This document shows, piece by piece, positions 40,967 through 50,058 of a stretch of DNA of 61,883 nucleotides. Source of the stretch: CAYNLK01 sp964398055 (GTDB lineage Bacteria > Chloroflexota > Anaerolineae > 4572-78 > J111); assembly GCA_964398055.1 (NCBI GenBank), contig CAYNLK010000036.1:1-61883 (forward strand). The letters run 5' to 3'. The notes beneath the pieces were generated by a model. It searched no databases, was not told the DNA's origin, and saw only the letters and a list, made by a program, of their open reading frames with translations. Position 1 is the stretch's first letter, and each line of letters begins with the position of its first letter. The translations under genes and the position numbers were made by a program.

Positions 40967-43503
40967 CAGAACCGCAAACGAGTGCGCCAATCCAACAACA
41001 TTCCGGCACGCCCACCAAAGCCAACGCGCCACGCCCCACGCCCCCCGCATCACGCTCCACACTCCTCGCTCTACGCCCCCACCTCGGCCTCTTCCTGGCG
41101 CTCTTAGTTTATCTTGGCCTGGCCTTTGCCTATTTCTTCATCATCCCCATCTTTGAGGGACCGGACGAGTGGACCCATACCGGCCACATCAAATATATCG
41201 CTGAGGGCAATGGCCTGCCGGTGATGCTGCCGGGCCAGGGCATTTGGGGCGGGCAGCAGCCGCCGCTCTACTACGCCGTAGCCGCCCTGCTGGTTCAACC
41301 GTTTGATTTGGACGGCGTTGAAGAGTACGAAGAAACCCGGCGCAATCCCCACGCCGCCATCGGCTACGCCCTGGACCCCGGCAACAAGAATAACTACCTC
41401 CACCAACCGACCGAGGCCTTTCCTTATCGCGGCCTGAGTCTGACCGTCCATGTGTTGCGCCTCTACTCGATGATCTATGGCCTTATCGCCCTCATCTTTA
41501 TCTACCTGACCGCCTTCGAAATTTACGAAAGTGCAACATCAGTGGCAAGTCGCAAGTGGCAAGTCGCAAGTGGCAAGTCGCAAGTGGCAAGTCGCAAATC
41601 GCAAATCGCAAATCACCATTCACCATTCACCATTCACTATTCACTATTCACTATTCACAATTCACAATTATTCGCCGCCGCCGTTGCCCTGGTCGTCGCC
41701 ACCCAGCCGATGTTTGCCTTCATCACCGCCTCGGTAGCCAACGAGCCAGCCAATATCGCCTTCTGCGCTGTGGGATTGTGGCTGGTCCAACGCTACGTAT
41801 TACGCGGGCCGAGTGAATCATGGCACCGACCCGCAGCTTTGGGTATCACTCTGGGGCTGATTTCCTTATCCAAAATGACCGGCCTCTCTTTTGGCCTGGT
41901 GGCCGTGATCGCAATCCTCATCACCGCCTTCTCCCGGCGCAAACAGCCGGGGGCCGCCCGGCTGCTCTGGCGAGACGGTCTCATCATCGGCCTGCTGTTT
42001 GTGGCCGTAGGCGGCTGGTGGTACTGGCGCAACTACCAGCTCTACGGCGATTTCTTCCAGCAGGGGCTTTACAAAATCTACTTCAACGTCGACCCGGCCC
42101 CGCTCACCTTGAGCGACTTTCTCTACACCCTCTCCACCGGCGAAGTCTCCTTCTGGGCCACCTTTGGCTGGCTCAACATCGCCGCGCCGGAGTGGGTCTA
42201 CCGCCTCTATCGTATTGTCAGCCGCATCGGCCTGATCGGCGTCGGCCTGGCCGGCCTCCTGTGGCTGTTACAAAGAATCCGCTACAGGCAGTCAGCGCCA
42301 GACCGGCCCGAAAAACCTGATCACTATCCGCTATTCGCTATTCGCTATTCATCATTTCCTTTCCCCTCTGCCCTCATTCTGCATCTCCTCTTCCCGGTGA
42401 TCCTGGCTTTTTCGCTCACCCGGCTGGTGGCCATCGAAGGCGGCCTGCAAGGCCGGCAACTGCTGCCCGCTTTGGGTTCAATCGCCATCGTCATCATCTG
42501 GGGCTGGTGGACCCTCAGCCCGCCCCGCTGGCGACTGCCGGTCACGACCATTCTGCTGGCCGGCCTCTTGGCCGTGGCCGTCTGGTTGCCCTACGGAGTA
42601 GTAGCCCCGGCTTACATCCCTCCTTCCCCGCTCGCCGAGGCCGAGTTGCCCGCCGATTTAGCCCGGCTGGATTGGAGCTACAACGACGACATCCGCCTCC
42701 TCGGCGTCAAAATTGGGACCGAAGTCAGCCGTCCCGGCGAACGTATCCCGGTGACCGCTTACTGGCAGGCCCTCCGGCCAATGACCACCAACTACAGCGT
42801 CTTCGTCCATTTGATAGGACGTGGTTATACGAATATCGGCCAGCTCAACAGCTATCCGGGGCTGGGGCTGCGCCCAACCAGCACCCTCCAGCCTGGCCAG
42901 ATCATCGTCGATACCTACCCGGTTCAGGTCAACGGCGGGGCCGCCGCGCCCACCCGGCTGCTGGTCAATCTCGGTCTCTTCGATTTCAACCAGCCGGGCC
43001 GGCCCGGTTTGCCGCCCATAACCTCAGCCGGCGAGCCGGTGCATTCACCGACCGTCGGCCAACTGAAACTCATTCCGACCAACTGGCCCGCTGCCCACCC
43101 CGGCCCACCGCTGGCCGACTTTGCCGACAACATCAGCTTGAATAGTGTTTCCATCGAAGATTGCCAAACCCAGGCATCAACGTGCCGAATCACTTTTGAA
43201 TGGCTGGCCCGTGGTCGTCCTGCAACCGACTACACCGTCTTCATTCAACTGTGGCAGGCTGATAATTCAGTCGCCGGTTTCGACGCTCCACCCCTGGCCA
43301 ACGATTATCCTACCGGCCTGTGGGACGCCAACGAAGTGATTATCGACCCGCATACCCTCGATCTGACGGCTGTTCCGCCGGGTTCTTACCGGATATTGGC
43401 CGGTCTTTACAACTTCACTACCGGCGACCGGCTGCCGGCCAGCCAGAATGGCGTCCCCCTGCCCAACTTTGCCGTCGAACTGGATGAGATCGAACTCAAC
43501 TAA
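40963..43503 (+). CDS. Large GT-C-type membrane glycosyltransferase, paralog
   Basis: An 846-residue paralog of the preceding gene, coupled to it by a four-base GTGA overlap. First outer loop: IFEGPDEWTHTGHIKYIAEG, then QQPPLYYAV. About twelve spans lie in residues 40-545. The C-terminal beta-sandwich part contains VTAYWQALRPMTTNYSVFVH and DYPTGLWDANEVIIDPHTLD. Three heptanucleotide arrays are read in frame. One is near the N-terminus. One of about 133 bp after the fourth span encodes VASRKWQVASGKSQ-type then SPFTIHYSLFTIHNSQ-type heptapeptides. A short one encodes FAIRYSSF. These loops have no counterpart in the paralog. Confidence 0.78.
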   Translation: MTEPQTSAPIQQHSGTPTKANAPRPTPPASRSTLLALRPHLGLFLALLVYLGLAFAYFFIIPIFEGPDEWTHTGHIKYIAEGNGLPVMLPGQGIWGGQQPPLYYAVAALLVQPFDLDGVEEYEETRRNPHAAIGYALDPGNKNNYLHQPTEAFPYRGLSLTVHVLRLYSMIYGLIALIFIYLTAFEIYESATSVASRKWQVASGKSQVASRKSQIANHHSPFTIHYSLFTIHNSQLFAAAVALVVATQPMFAFITASVANEPANIAFCAVGLWLVQRYVLRGPSESWHRPAALGITLGLISLSKMTGLSFGLVAVIAILITAFSRRKQPGAARLLWRDGLIIGLLFVAVGGWWYWRNYQLYGDFFQQGLYKIYFNVDPAPLTLSDFLYTLSTGEVSFWATFGWLNIAAPEWVYRLYRIVSRIGLIGVGLAGLLWLLQRIRYRQSAPDRPEKPDHYPLFAIRYSSFPFPSALILHLLFPVILAFSLTRLVAIEGGLQGRQLLPALGSIAIVIIWGWWTLSPPRWRLPVTTILLAGLLAVAVWLPYGVVAPAYIPPSPLAEAELPADLARLDWSYNDDIRLLGVKIGTEVSRPGERIPVTAYWQALRPMTTNYSVFVHLIGRGYTNIGQLNSYPGLGLRPTSTLQPGQIIVDTYPVQVNGGAAAPTRLLVNLGLFDFNQPGRPGLPPITSAGEPVHSPTVGQLKLIPTNWPAAHPGPPLADFADNISLNSVSIEDCQTQASTCRITFEWLARGRPATDYTVFIQLWQADNSVAGFDAPPLANDYPTGLWDANEVIIDPHTLDLTAVPPGSYRILAGLYNFTTGDRLPASQNGVPLPNFAVELDEIELN
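41028..41085. repeat. Heptanucleotide array, CACGCCC type
   Basis: About eight 7-bp units (CACGCCC, CACGCTC, TACGCCC and variants) in frame near the N-terminus of the second GT-C paralog, just before its first membrane span. Confidence 0.65.
41540..41672. repeat. Heptanucleotide array, GTGGCAA/GTCGCAA then ATTCACN
   Basis: About nineteen units: GTGGCAA alternating with GTCGCAA, drifting to ATCGCAA, then ATTCACC, ATTCACT and ATTCACA. Two repeat families are joined without a break, in frame, in a loop of the second GT-C paralog. The longest array in the window. Confidence 0.88.
42324..42356. repeat. Heptanucleotide array, CTATTCG type
   Basis: Four units (CTATCCG, CTATTCG twice, CTATTCA) in frame in a loop of the second GT-C paralog. 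Confidence 0.65.
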
Positions 43504-43546
43504 AGTTATGCCTGTATTTCTCCGGCCGTGTTACTTCCAAACAAAA

Positions 43547-43584
43547 AGTTAGATGTGCCAAAAAATAGTTATATGTGTTAAAAT
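43547..43584 (+). promoter_or_regulatory. Promoter/operator with 17-bp direct repeat
   Basis: AGTTAGATGTGCCAAAA (43547-43563) and AGTTATATGTGTTAAAA (43567-43583) are direct repeats 20 bp apart. Copy 1 contains GTGCCA as a possible -35 box and copy 2 ends in TAAAAT (43579-43584) as -10, with an 18-bp spacer. About 48 bp upstream of the kinase-TIR gene. Confidence 0.5.
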
Positions 43585-43632
43585 AGAACTCTCTTTACGG
43601 AATAAATCTCGGCGGGATCAGGGAAAACCAAC

Positions 43633-46038
43633 TTGATTGGCAAACAGATTGGCAAATATCAAATCCAAGAGCTGCTAGGCAAGGGCGGGATGGGCCGGAT
43701 CTATAAGGCCACTCAGCCCACCCTCGAGCGCGCGGTGGCCATCAAACTCATTCAACTTGACCAGGCAACCGATCCGAAGATGGCCGATCGCTTTCGGCGT
43801 GAAGCCAAAGTTGTGGCTGCCCTGCGCCACCCCGGCATCATCCAGGTGTATGATTTCGACATCGAGGCTGACCTGCTCTACATGGTGATGGAGTACGTGC
43901 CCGGCGAGAGTCTGGGCCAGCGGCTGGCCGGGATTCACGCCCAGGGCCGCAAGTTACCGCTTGAAGAAGCCCTGCGCCTCTTTCAGATGATTACCCAGGC
44001 AGCCGCGGCCGCCCACAAACAGGGGGTCATTCACTGCGATCTAAAACCCGGTAACGTTCTGCTCACCACCGAAGGGCAACCTGTCCTGACCGATTTTGGC
44101 ATTGCCAAATTCATCAGCGGCGAACGCGTCACCGCCACCGGCGACATCATTGGCACGCCCCATTACATGGCTCCGGAACAGGCAACCGGGGGAGAAATTG
44201 GGCCGCATACCGACGTCTACGCCCTGGGGGTGATGCTGTATGAGCTGACCACCGGGATGCTGCCCTTCAGTGGCGACACCTCGATGAGCATTGTATTCAA
44301 ACACGTCAACGAATCGCCGCCGCCGCCGCGCTCAATCAATCCGGCGTTGCCGGAAGCCGTGGCCCAAATCATCCAACGAGCGATGGCCAAGCAACCCGCC
44401 GAGCGTTATCCCTCGGCTCAGGAGCTGTTGGCCGATATTGAGGCTGTCATCCGGTCGAACGGCCCGGTCGCCGCCACGCCGGCCTGTATCTTCATCTGCT
44501 ATAAGCACCACACCCAGCCTGATGAAGAGCTGGCCCTCTACCTGCACCAGGCCCTGGCCTCTCACGGCCACCAAAGCTGCATCGATCCGCTGCTGCGGGC
44601 CGGTGAAACCTCGCTGGTCCAAGTGGATCAGGAAATCAAGGGCAGCGATTTCTTCATCGTGCTGTTATCCACAGCCGCCGCCGACAGCGAAATGGTCACC
44701 GGCGAGATTAGCCAGGCCTACCAGTACCACCGCCAGCAGGGCAAACCGGACCTGCTGCCCGTGCGGGTGGCTTATGACGGCCCCTGGCCTTACGCCCTGG
44801 GCACTTTTTGGCAGCCCCGGCATTACCTGGAGTGGCGCAGCCAGGCGGATAATGAGGGCCTACTGGCCGAAATCTTGAAGGCCATTGCCGGCAAGCTACC
44901 CCAACCGGTCGTCGCCCCGGCTCATAGCAGCGGCTATATCACCGATGTCATCTCCGAAGACGGCCAGCTCATTCCACGCCATCAAACCGCTTTGCCGCCG
45001 CTGCCGGCCTTTGATCCCCACTTTCTCAAAGAGTTGGCCGCGCCGGGCGGCGCAGTCAAGCTGCGAGATCGCCTTTACATCGAGCGGGCCGTGGATGAGC
45101 AGTTGCAGGAACAACTGCTCAATTGGGGCACTACTACCACCATCCGCGCCCCCCGCCAAACCGGAAAGACCTCGCTGCTGGTGCGCGGCCTGCACGCGGC
45201 CCGCAGCCAGGGCCATCACGTCGTTTTTCTCGACTTCCAAAGCTTTGGCCGGGAAACCTTGAGGTCACTCGATCAGTTTCTGCAAGAGTTAGCCCAATCG
45301 ATCTGCGACGAGCTAAACCTGCCTGAGACTGCGGTTGAGGAGGCCTGGGAGGGTTCGCGCAGTCCTACCAAAAAGCTCACCCGGTTTATGGAGCAGGATG
45401 TGCTGGAGAGTTCTGATCGCCCCATTGTTCTGGCTATGGATGAAGCCGATGGTCTACTGCAAACCGACTTCTACCAGGATTTCTTCGGCCTCCTCCGCTC
45501 CTGGCACAACCGCCGCGCCTCGCGCGAGCTGTGGGAAAAGCTAAACCTGGTGCTGGTCATCTCCACCGAACCCTACCTGCTGATCGATGATATTCACCAG
45601 TCACCCTTCAATGTGGGGCTTTATCTGGGTTTGCAGGATTTTGACGAGGCCCAAGTGCGTGACCTCAACCATCGTCACGGCGCCCCGGTAGCCGAGGAAA
45701 ATCTGGCCGAACTGCTGGCCCTGTTGAACGGTCACCCCTATTTGACCCGGCTGGCCATGTACAAAATGGTCGCCAACGGGTTGAGCTGGGCCGAACTGCG
45801 CCAGACTGCGCCCACGGATTACGGCCCGTTTGGCGACCACCTCCGCCACCAATATTGGACCATCCACGATAAACCGGAGCTAATAAACAGCCTGCGGGAT
45901 ATTATCTTGACCAAATGCTGTCCCGATGAAAGCTCGCTCTTCCGGCTGCTTCAGGCCGGCTTGATTAAGGGCAGCGGCGACGCCTACACTTGCCGTTGTG
46001 ACCTTTACCGGTTATATTTTGAAGATAAGCTTTTGTGA
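43633..46038 (+). CDS. Ser/Thr kinase - TIR - AAA-like ATPase fusion
   Basis: An 801-residue cytosolic fusion. Residues 8-270 are a PknB-type kinase: GKGGMG loop, K38, catalytic HCDLKPGN (134-141; Cys for the usual Arg before Asp), DFG 154-156 and MAPEQ 179-183. Residues 284-420 form a TIR domain (CIFICYKHHTQPDEELA, with E358 in MVTGEISQAY as the likely NADase glutamate). From about 475 an ATPase of the AAA-like (AAA_35-type) class follows, with Walker A APRQTGKTS (506-514) and Walker B IVLAMDEAD. No membrane span. TTG start with AGGGA about ten bases upstream. The stop overlaps the next ATG (TGATG), so the two proteins are made together. The combination suggests a signal-gated NAD-consuming switch; that is inference. 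Confidence 0.85.
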   Translation: MIGKQIGKYQIQELLGKGGMGRIYKATQPTLERAVAIKLIQLDQATDPKMADRFRREAKVVAALRHPGIIQVYDFDIEADLLYMVMEYVPGESLGQRLAGIHAQGRKLPLEEALRLFQMITQAAAAAHKQGVIHCDLKPGNVLLTTEGQPVLTDFGIAKFISGERVTATGDIIGTPHYMAPEQATGGEIGPHTDVYALGVMLYELTTGMLPFSGDTSMSIVFKHVNESPPPPRSINPALPEAVAQIIQRAMAKQPAERYPSAQELLADIEAVIRSNGPVAATPACIFICYKHHTQPDEELALYLHQALASHGHQSCIDPLLRAGETSLVQVDQEIKGSDFFIVLLSTAAADSEMVTGEISQAYQYHRQQGKPDLLPVRVAYDGPWPYALGTFWQPRHYLEWRSQADNEGLLAEILKAIAGKLPQPVVAPAHSSGYITDVISEDGQLIPRHQTALPPLPAFDPHFLKELAAPGGAVKLRDRLYIERAVDEQLQEQLLNWGTTTTIRAPRQTGKTSLLVRGLHAARSQGHHVVFLDFQSFGRETLRSLDQFLQELAQSICDELNLPETAVEEAWEGSRSPTKKLTRFMEQDVLESSDRPIVLAMDEADGLLQTDFYQDFFGLLRSWHNRRASRELWEKLNLVLVISTEPYLLIDDIHQSPFNVGLYLGLQDFDEAQVRDLNHRHGAPVAEENLAELLALLNGHPYLTRLAMYKMVANGLSWAELRQTAPTDYGPFGDHLRHQYWTIHDKPELINSLRDIILTKCCPDESSLFRLLQAGLIKGSGDAYTCRCDLYRLYFEDKLL

Positions 46039-49000
46039 TGAAACGGCCTAACCCGATGGCACCTTTACAACCGGATGATGATCGTCAAGAACTAACCGAC
46101 GCCTTCCGCCGGTCCCGCAGTAAGTCGGACTTTTTTGTGGCGGGCGGCACTCTCCCGCCGAATGTCCGCTCTTATGTAAAACGGCCGGCCGATGATGAGC
46201 TGTTCGACCTGGCTTTGCACGGCCAATTTTGCTATGTCCTGACTACCCGGCAAATGGGTAAATCGAGCCTGATGATTCGCACGGCTCGTCGCCTGCAAGT
46301 GGAAGGGGTGCAAACCGCCATCATCGACCTGACCGAGATGGGTACCAGCGAACCCGACACCTGGTATCTTGATCTCATCACCGAGTTGGCCGATGAGCTT
46401 GGCCTGTCCGCCGACCCGGAAAGGTGGTGGCAGGAGCGCTCATCGCTGGGCTATGTGCGCCGCTTTACCAATTTCCTGCGCGACGTGGTGCTCGCCGAAA
46501 TCGAAGAGCGGATCGTCATCTTTATCGACGAGATCGATACCACCCTGCGTTTTCCCTTTTCCGATGATTTCTTTGCCGCCATCCGGGCTACCTACAATGC
46601 GCGCGCCAGCGACCCGGCCTTCGCCCGGCTCAACTTCATTCTGATTGGGGTGGCTTCGCCCTCGGACCTGATCAAGGACCATTCCCGCACCCCGTTCAAT
46701 ATCGGTCAGGGCATCAAACTGATCGACTTCACTCTGGATAATGCCGAGATTTTGCAGGACCGCCTGGAAAGTCTCTATCCCGGCCAGGGCGAAGCCATCT
46801 TCAACCGGGTCTACTATTGGACCGGCGGCCATCCTTACCTGACCCAGAAGGTTTGCCAGGCCATTGCCCAAGCCGACGAAGCCTCCTGGCCAGACCAGCA
46901 GATCGACCGGCTGGTGGAGCGGCTCTTCCTCACCGACGCAGCCCGCAAAGAGACCAACTTGCAATTTGTGCAAGATAGTCTTGACGAGCACCCCCACAAA
47001 CGTAATCTCCTGACCTTGTACCGGCAAATCTACCAGAACGAACAGGTCGTTGAAGACGAACGCTCGACCGTTCAGAACCAACTCAAGTTAATCGGATTGG
47101 TTCGGGTTGAAAACGGCGAGCTAAAAGTTCGCAGTGAAATCTACCGCCGCGTCTTCAACCTGGATTGGCTCAACGCCAATATGCCCCTCGACGTCGACGC
47201 GTCCGACTTTTTTGTGGTCGGCGGCACGGTCCGGTCAGACTCCCCCTCTTACGTGAAGCGCCCGGCCGACGATGAGCTGTTCAACCTGGCCCTGCGCAGC
47301 GAATTTTGCTACGTGCTGACGCCCCGGCAAATGGGTAAATCCAGTTTGATGGTCCACACGGCTCGCCATTTGGAACAACAAGGGGTTCGCACCGCCATCA
47401 TCGACCTGACCAAAATCGGCCACGTCACCGTCGATCAATGGTATCTGAACCTCCTAACAGAATTACAGCAGAGCTTTGGCCTGGCCGTTGAGCCGGAAAG
47501 CTGGTGGCAGGCGCACACCTCGCTGGGGCCGGTCAAATGCTTTACCAACTTTCTGCGCGAGGTTGTGCTCACCGAAATCAAAGAGCAGGTGGTCATTTTT
47601 ATCGACGAGATCGATACCACCCTGAGCCTGCCCTTCTCCGACGATTTCTTTGCCGCCATCCGGGCGATGTATAACGCCCGGGCCAGCGACCCGGCCTTCC
47701 AGCGACTAACCTTTGTGCTGTTTGGGGTAGCCACCCCCTCCGACCTGATCAAAGACCGCAGCCGCGCCCCCTTCAACGTGGGGCAGGGCATCGACCTGGA
47801 TGACTTTAGCCGGGAGAATACCCGCGCCCTGGAAAAAGGGTTGAAAGACATCTATCCGGAACAGGGTGAAGCTATTTTTTCCCGAATTTACCACTGGACC
47901 AACGGCCATCCTTACCTGACCCAGAAATTGTGCCTGGCGGCAGCCGAACTGGGCAACGGTAACCTGTCCGAGACCGACGTGGATCAATTGGTCGATAAAC
48001 TCTTTCTATCAAACGAAGCCCGCAAAGAGTCGAACCTTCAGTTCATCCAGGACAGTATACAAACCAGCTCCCACCAGCGACAACTGGTCAATCTATATCG
48101 CCAGGTTTATGCCGGCAGCGGTGTGGCGGAGGATGAACGGTCGGTGGTCCAGAATCAGCTCAAACTATTTGGCCTGGTTCGGGTGGAAAATGGTCGCCTC
48201 AAAGTGCGCAACGAGATTTACCGCCATGTGTTTGACCGGGATTGGATCCAGGCCAATACGCCGGTCGACTGGAGCCGGCGGATCACCATTCTGACTACGG
48301 TCCTGGTGGGACTGCTGATTGTGTTGGTTGGGGTGTCGCTTTATTGGCAAAGCCAGCAGGATAAGGCTCAAAACCTGATCAACCGCTTTAGAACCAACGC
48401 TGATCCCAACGTCCGCATCACCAGCTTGGCCGGCCTGTTCGACCTGCCCGGCTTTGGTGAACAGGCCCAACAGTTATTTTTCCGCGAGCTGGCCCCGGAA
48501 GAACGCCTGGCCTTACTCAGCGCGGCCGACCCGCAGGCAGTTGGGCCAGAATTGATCACGGCCATCCAGGGCCTCTACACCAGTCTGGAAAACAATGAGT
48601 CGGACAACGGTATGCTCCGGGCAATGCTCCAGCCTTTGAAGAAAGTCGATGATCCCCGCTCGGTGAATCTTCAGGTTGGGATCGAGCAATGGCTGGAGGG
48701 CCGGAGATTCTACGAGCAAAACCAGTATCGCCAGGCCGTGTCTGCTTACAACGTCGTAATTCGCCTGAACGACCGCAACCCCGGCGTTTATTTTGACCGG
48801 GGCGCGGCTTACGTGGCCCTGGCCCAATTTGATCAGGCTTTGGCAGATTTTGAAACCGTGTTGCGGCTGGACCAGGGTCGCCGCGCCCGCGTTGAGCAGG
48901 TCATCATCAATAATCCGTCGTTGTACGATACCGTCATCGCCAGGGGCACGGCCAATCCGGCCATTGCCGCGGTGATCGCCACGCCGACCCATACCCCCAG

Positions 49001-50027
49001 CCCCACGGCAACACCCACCTCAACCCCAACCGCCACTTTCACCCCCACCCCAACCTTGACCCCTCCGCCAACCAGCACCCCCACGGCAACCTTGCCGCCG
49101 ACCTTCACCGCTACCCCAGCCGGAGGTCCCGTCGAGGTGGAACCGATCGAACCAACTGCCACCTGGACGCCGACCACTACGCGCACCCCAACACCCACCC
49201 TGACTCCAACGCCGAGGCCGGCCACGGTGGTTTACGCCCAGGGCTTTGGCGACAACCACATGCTGGGGCTGGTTACCTCCTTCGGTGATGTCATCAATCC
49301 CACTTTGCACCCGCGCGCCTCGGCGCCCACCTGGTCGCCCGACGGCCGGCGGGTCGCCTTCTTTGGTGAACCGGGTCTCAGCGAACTGGGCGGCATTTAC
49401 GCCCAGGGCAACGGCGTTTGGATTTTGGAGGTCAGCACCGGCAATCTCCAATTCTTTTTTGCGTCCGACCATGTCAAGAGTATGGACTGGGCGGCGGTAG
49501 GTGACAAATTAGCCGTGGAAATTGGCCCACCCGGAGTGCCGCACCAGATCGTCGTCATGGATACCCGCGATGGTCAAGAGATTGCCCGTTTCCCGGGCGA
49601 ACAACCGGCCTGGAATCCCGCCGGGCAGGAGTTGGTGGTCAAATCCTGTGCGCCAGAGTGCGGCTTGTGGAAAGTAGGTTATGATGGCGGCGGCGGCGTG
49701 CTGCTGACCAGCGATAGCACCGACAGCTACCCTACCTGGTCCTCCACCGGCGAATATCTGGTCTTTACCTCCCGGGCTCGCACCGGCGACTGGGAAATCT
49801 ACCGGCTGCGCTTCGCCAACGGCGACATGCGCCAGTTGACTTTTCGCCAGGGCAGCGATACTACCCCCATCTTCAGCCCCGACGGCCTGGAAATCTATTT
49901 TCGGACCGATGCTTTTGGCGGCTGGCAAATCCGGGCGATGTCCATCGACGGTCGCCGTGAGCGGGTCGTCGTCGAAGAGGCAGGCCCCAGCAATGATTGG
50001 GGTCTGGCCCGGCCAGACATATTCTAA
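46038..50027 (+). CDS. Tandem AAA-like ATPase - membrane span - TPR - beta-propeller protein
   Basis: A 1329-residue protein coupled to the kinase-TIR gene. Two AAA-like domains are internal duplicates (about 30-385 and 390-745). Each opens KRPADDELF, has RQMGKSSLM as Walker A, FIDEIDTTL as Walker B, and later GHPYLTQK and QNQLKL.GLVRVENG. The first domain is also similar in plan to the ATPase of the partner. A single span (about 755-775, ITILTTVLVGLLIVLVGVSL) is followed by a TPR-like helical part (about 880-960), a long Thr/Pro linker, and a TolB/WD40-like propeller (about 1060-1329: APTWSPDGRRVAF, PTWSSTGEYLVF, TPIFSPDGLEIYF). The ATPases should face the cytosol and the propeller the outside. 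Substrate unknown. Confidence 0.85.
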   Translation: MKRPNPMAPLQPDDDRQELTDAFRRSRSKSDFFVAGGTLPPNVRSYVKRPADDELFDLALHGQFCYVLTTRQMGKSSLMIRTARRLQVEGVQTAIIDLTEMGTSEPDTWYLDLITELADELGLSADPERWWQERSSLGYVRRFTNFLRDVVLAEIEERIVIFIDEIDTTLRFPFSDDFFAAIRATYNARASDPAFARLNFILIGVASPSDLIKDHSRTPFNIGQGIKLIDFTLDNAEILQDRLESLYPGQGEAIFNRVYYWTGGHPYLTQKVCQAIAQADEASWPDQQIDRLVERLFLTDAARKETNLQFVQDSLDEHPHKRNLLTLYRQIYQNEQVVEDERSTVQNQLKLIGLVRVENGELKVRSEIYRRVFNLDWLNANMPLDVDASDFFVVGGTVRSDSPSYVKRPADDELFNLALRSEFCYVLTPRQMGKSSLMVHTARHLEQQGVRTAIIDLTKIGHVTVDQWYLNLLTELQQSFGLAVEPESWWQAHTSLGPVKCFTNFLREVVLTEIKEQVVIFIDEIDTTLSLPFSDDFFAAIRAMYNARASDPAFQRLTFVLFGVATPSDLIKDRSRAPFNVGQGIDLDDFSRENTRALEKGLKDIYPEQGEAIFSRIYHWTNGHPYLTQKLCLAAAELGNGNLSETDVDQLVDKLFLSNEARKESNLQFIQDSIQTSSHQRQLVNLYRQVYAGSGVAEDERSVVQNQLKLFGLVRVENGRLKVRNEIYRHVFDRDWIQANTPVDWSRRITILTTVLVGLLIVLVGVSLYWQSQQDKAQNLINRFRTNADPNVRITSLAGLFDLPGFGEQAQQLFFRELAPEERLALLSAADPQAVGPELITAIQGLYTSLENNESDNGMLRAMLQPLKKVDDPRSVNLQVGIEQWLEGRRFYEQNQYRQAVSAYNVVIRLNDRNPGVYFDRGAAYVALAQFDQALADFETVLRLDQGRRARVEQVIINNPSLYDTVIARGTANPAIAAVIATPTHTPSPTATPTSTPTATFTPTPTLTPPPTSTPTATLPPTFTATPAGGPVEVEPIEPTATWTPTTTRTPTPTLTPTPRPATVVYAQGFGDNHMLGLVTSFGDVINPTLHPRASAPTWSPDGRRVAFFGEPGLSELGGIYAQGNGVWILEVSTGNLQFFFASDHVKSMDWAAVGDKLAVEIGPPGVPHQIVVMDTRDGQEIARFPGEQPAWNPAGQELVVKSCAPECGLWKVGYDGGGGVLLTSDSTDSYPTWSSTGEYLVFTSRARTGDWEIYRLRFANGDMRQLTFRQGSDTTPIFSPDGLEIYFRTDAFGGWQIRAMSIDGRRERVVVEEAGPSNDWGLARPDIF

Positions 50028-50058
50028 TTGGCGCATCCATCAACTCAGCCAACCCTCG

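Noticed and set aside
41540..41672. Possible CRISPR-like array
   Set aside because: Units are 7 bp with no spacers and no cas genes; it is a short-period tandem repeat inside a reading frame.
46440..47081. 213-residue antisense ORF in the tandem ATPase gene
   Set aside because: Exact antisense of a conserved ATPase domain, with no start signal.
49909..50058. Upstream extension of the GT39-like reading frame
   Set aside because: This part is a shadow of the preceding propeller-coding sequence and ends at a more sensible ATG at 50059.
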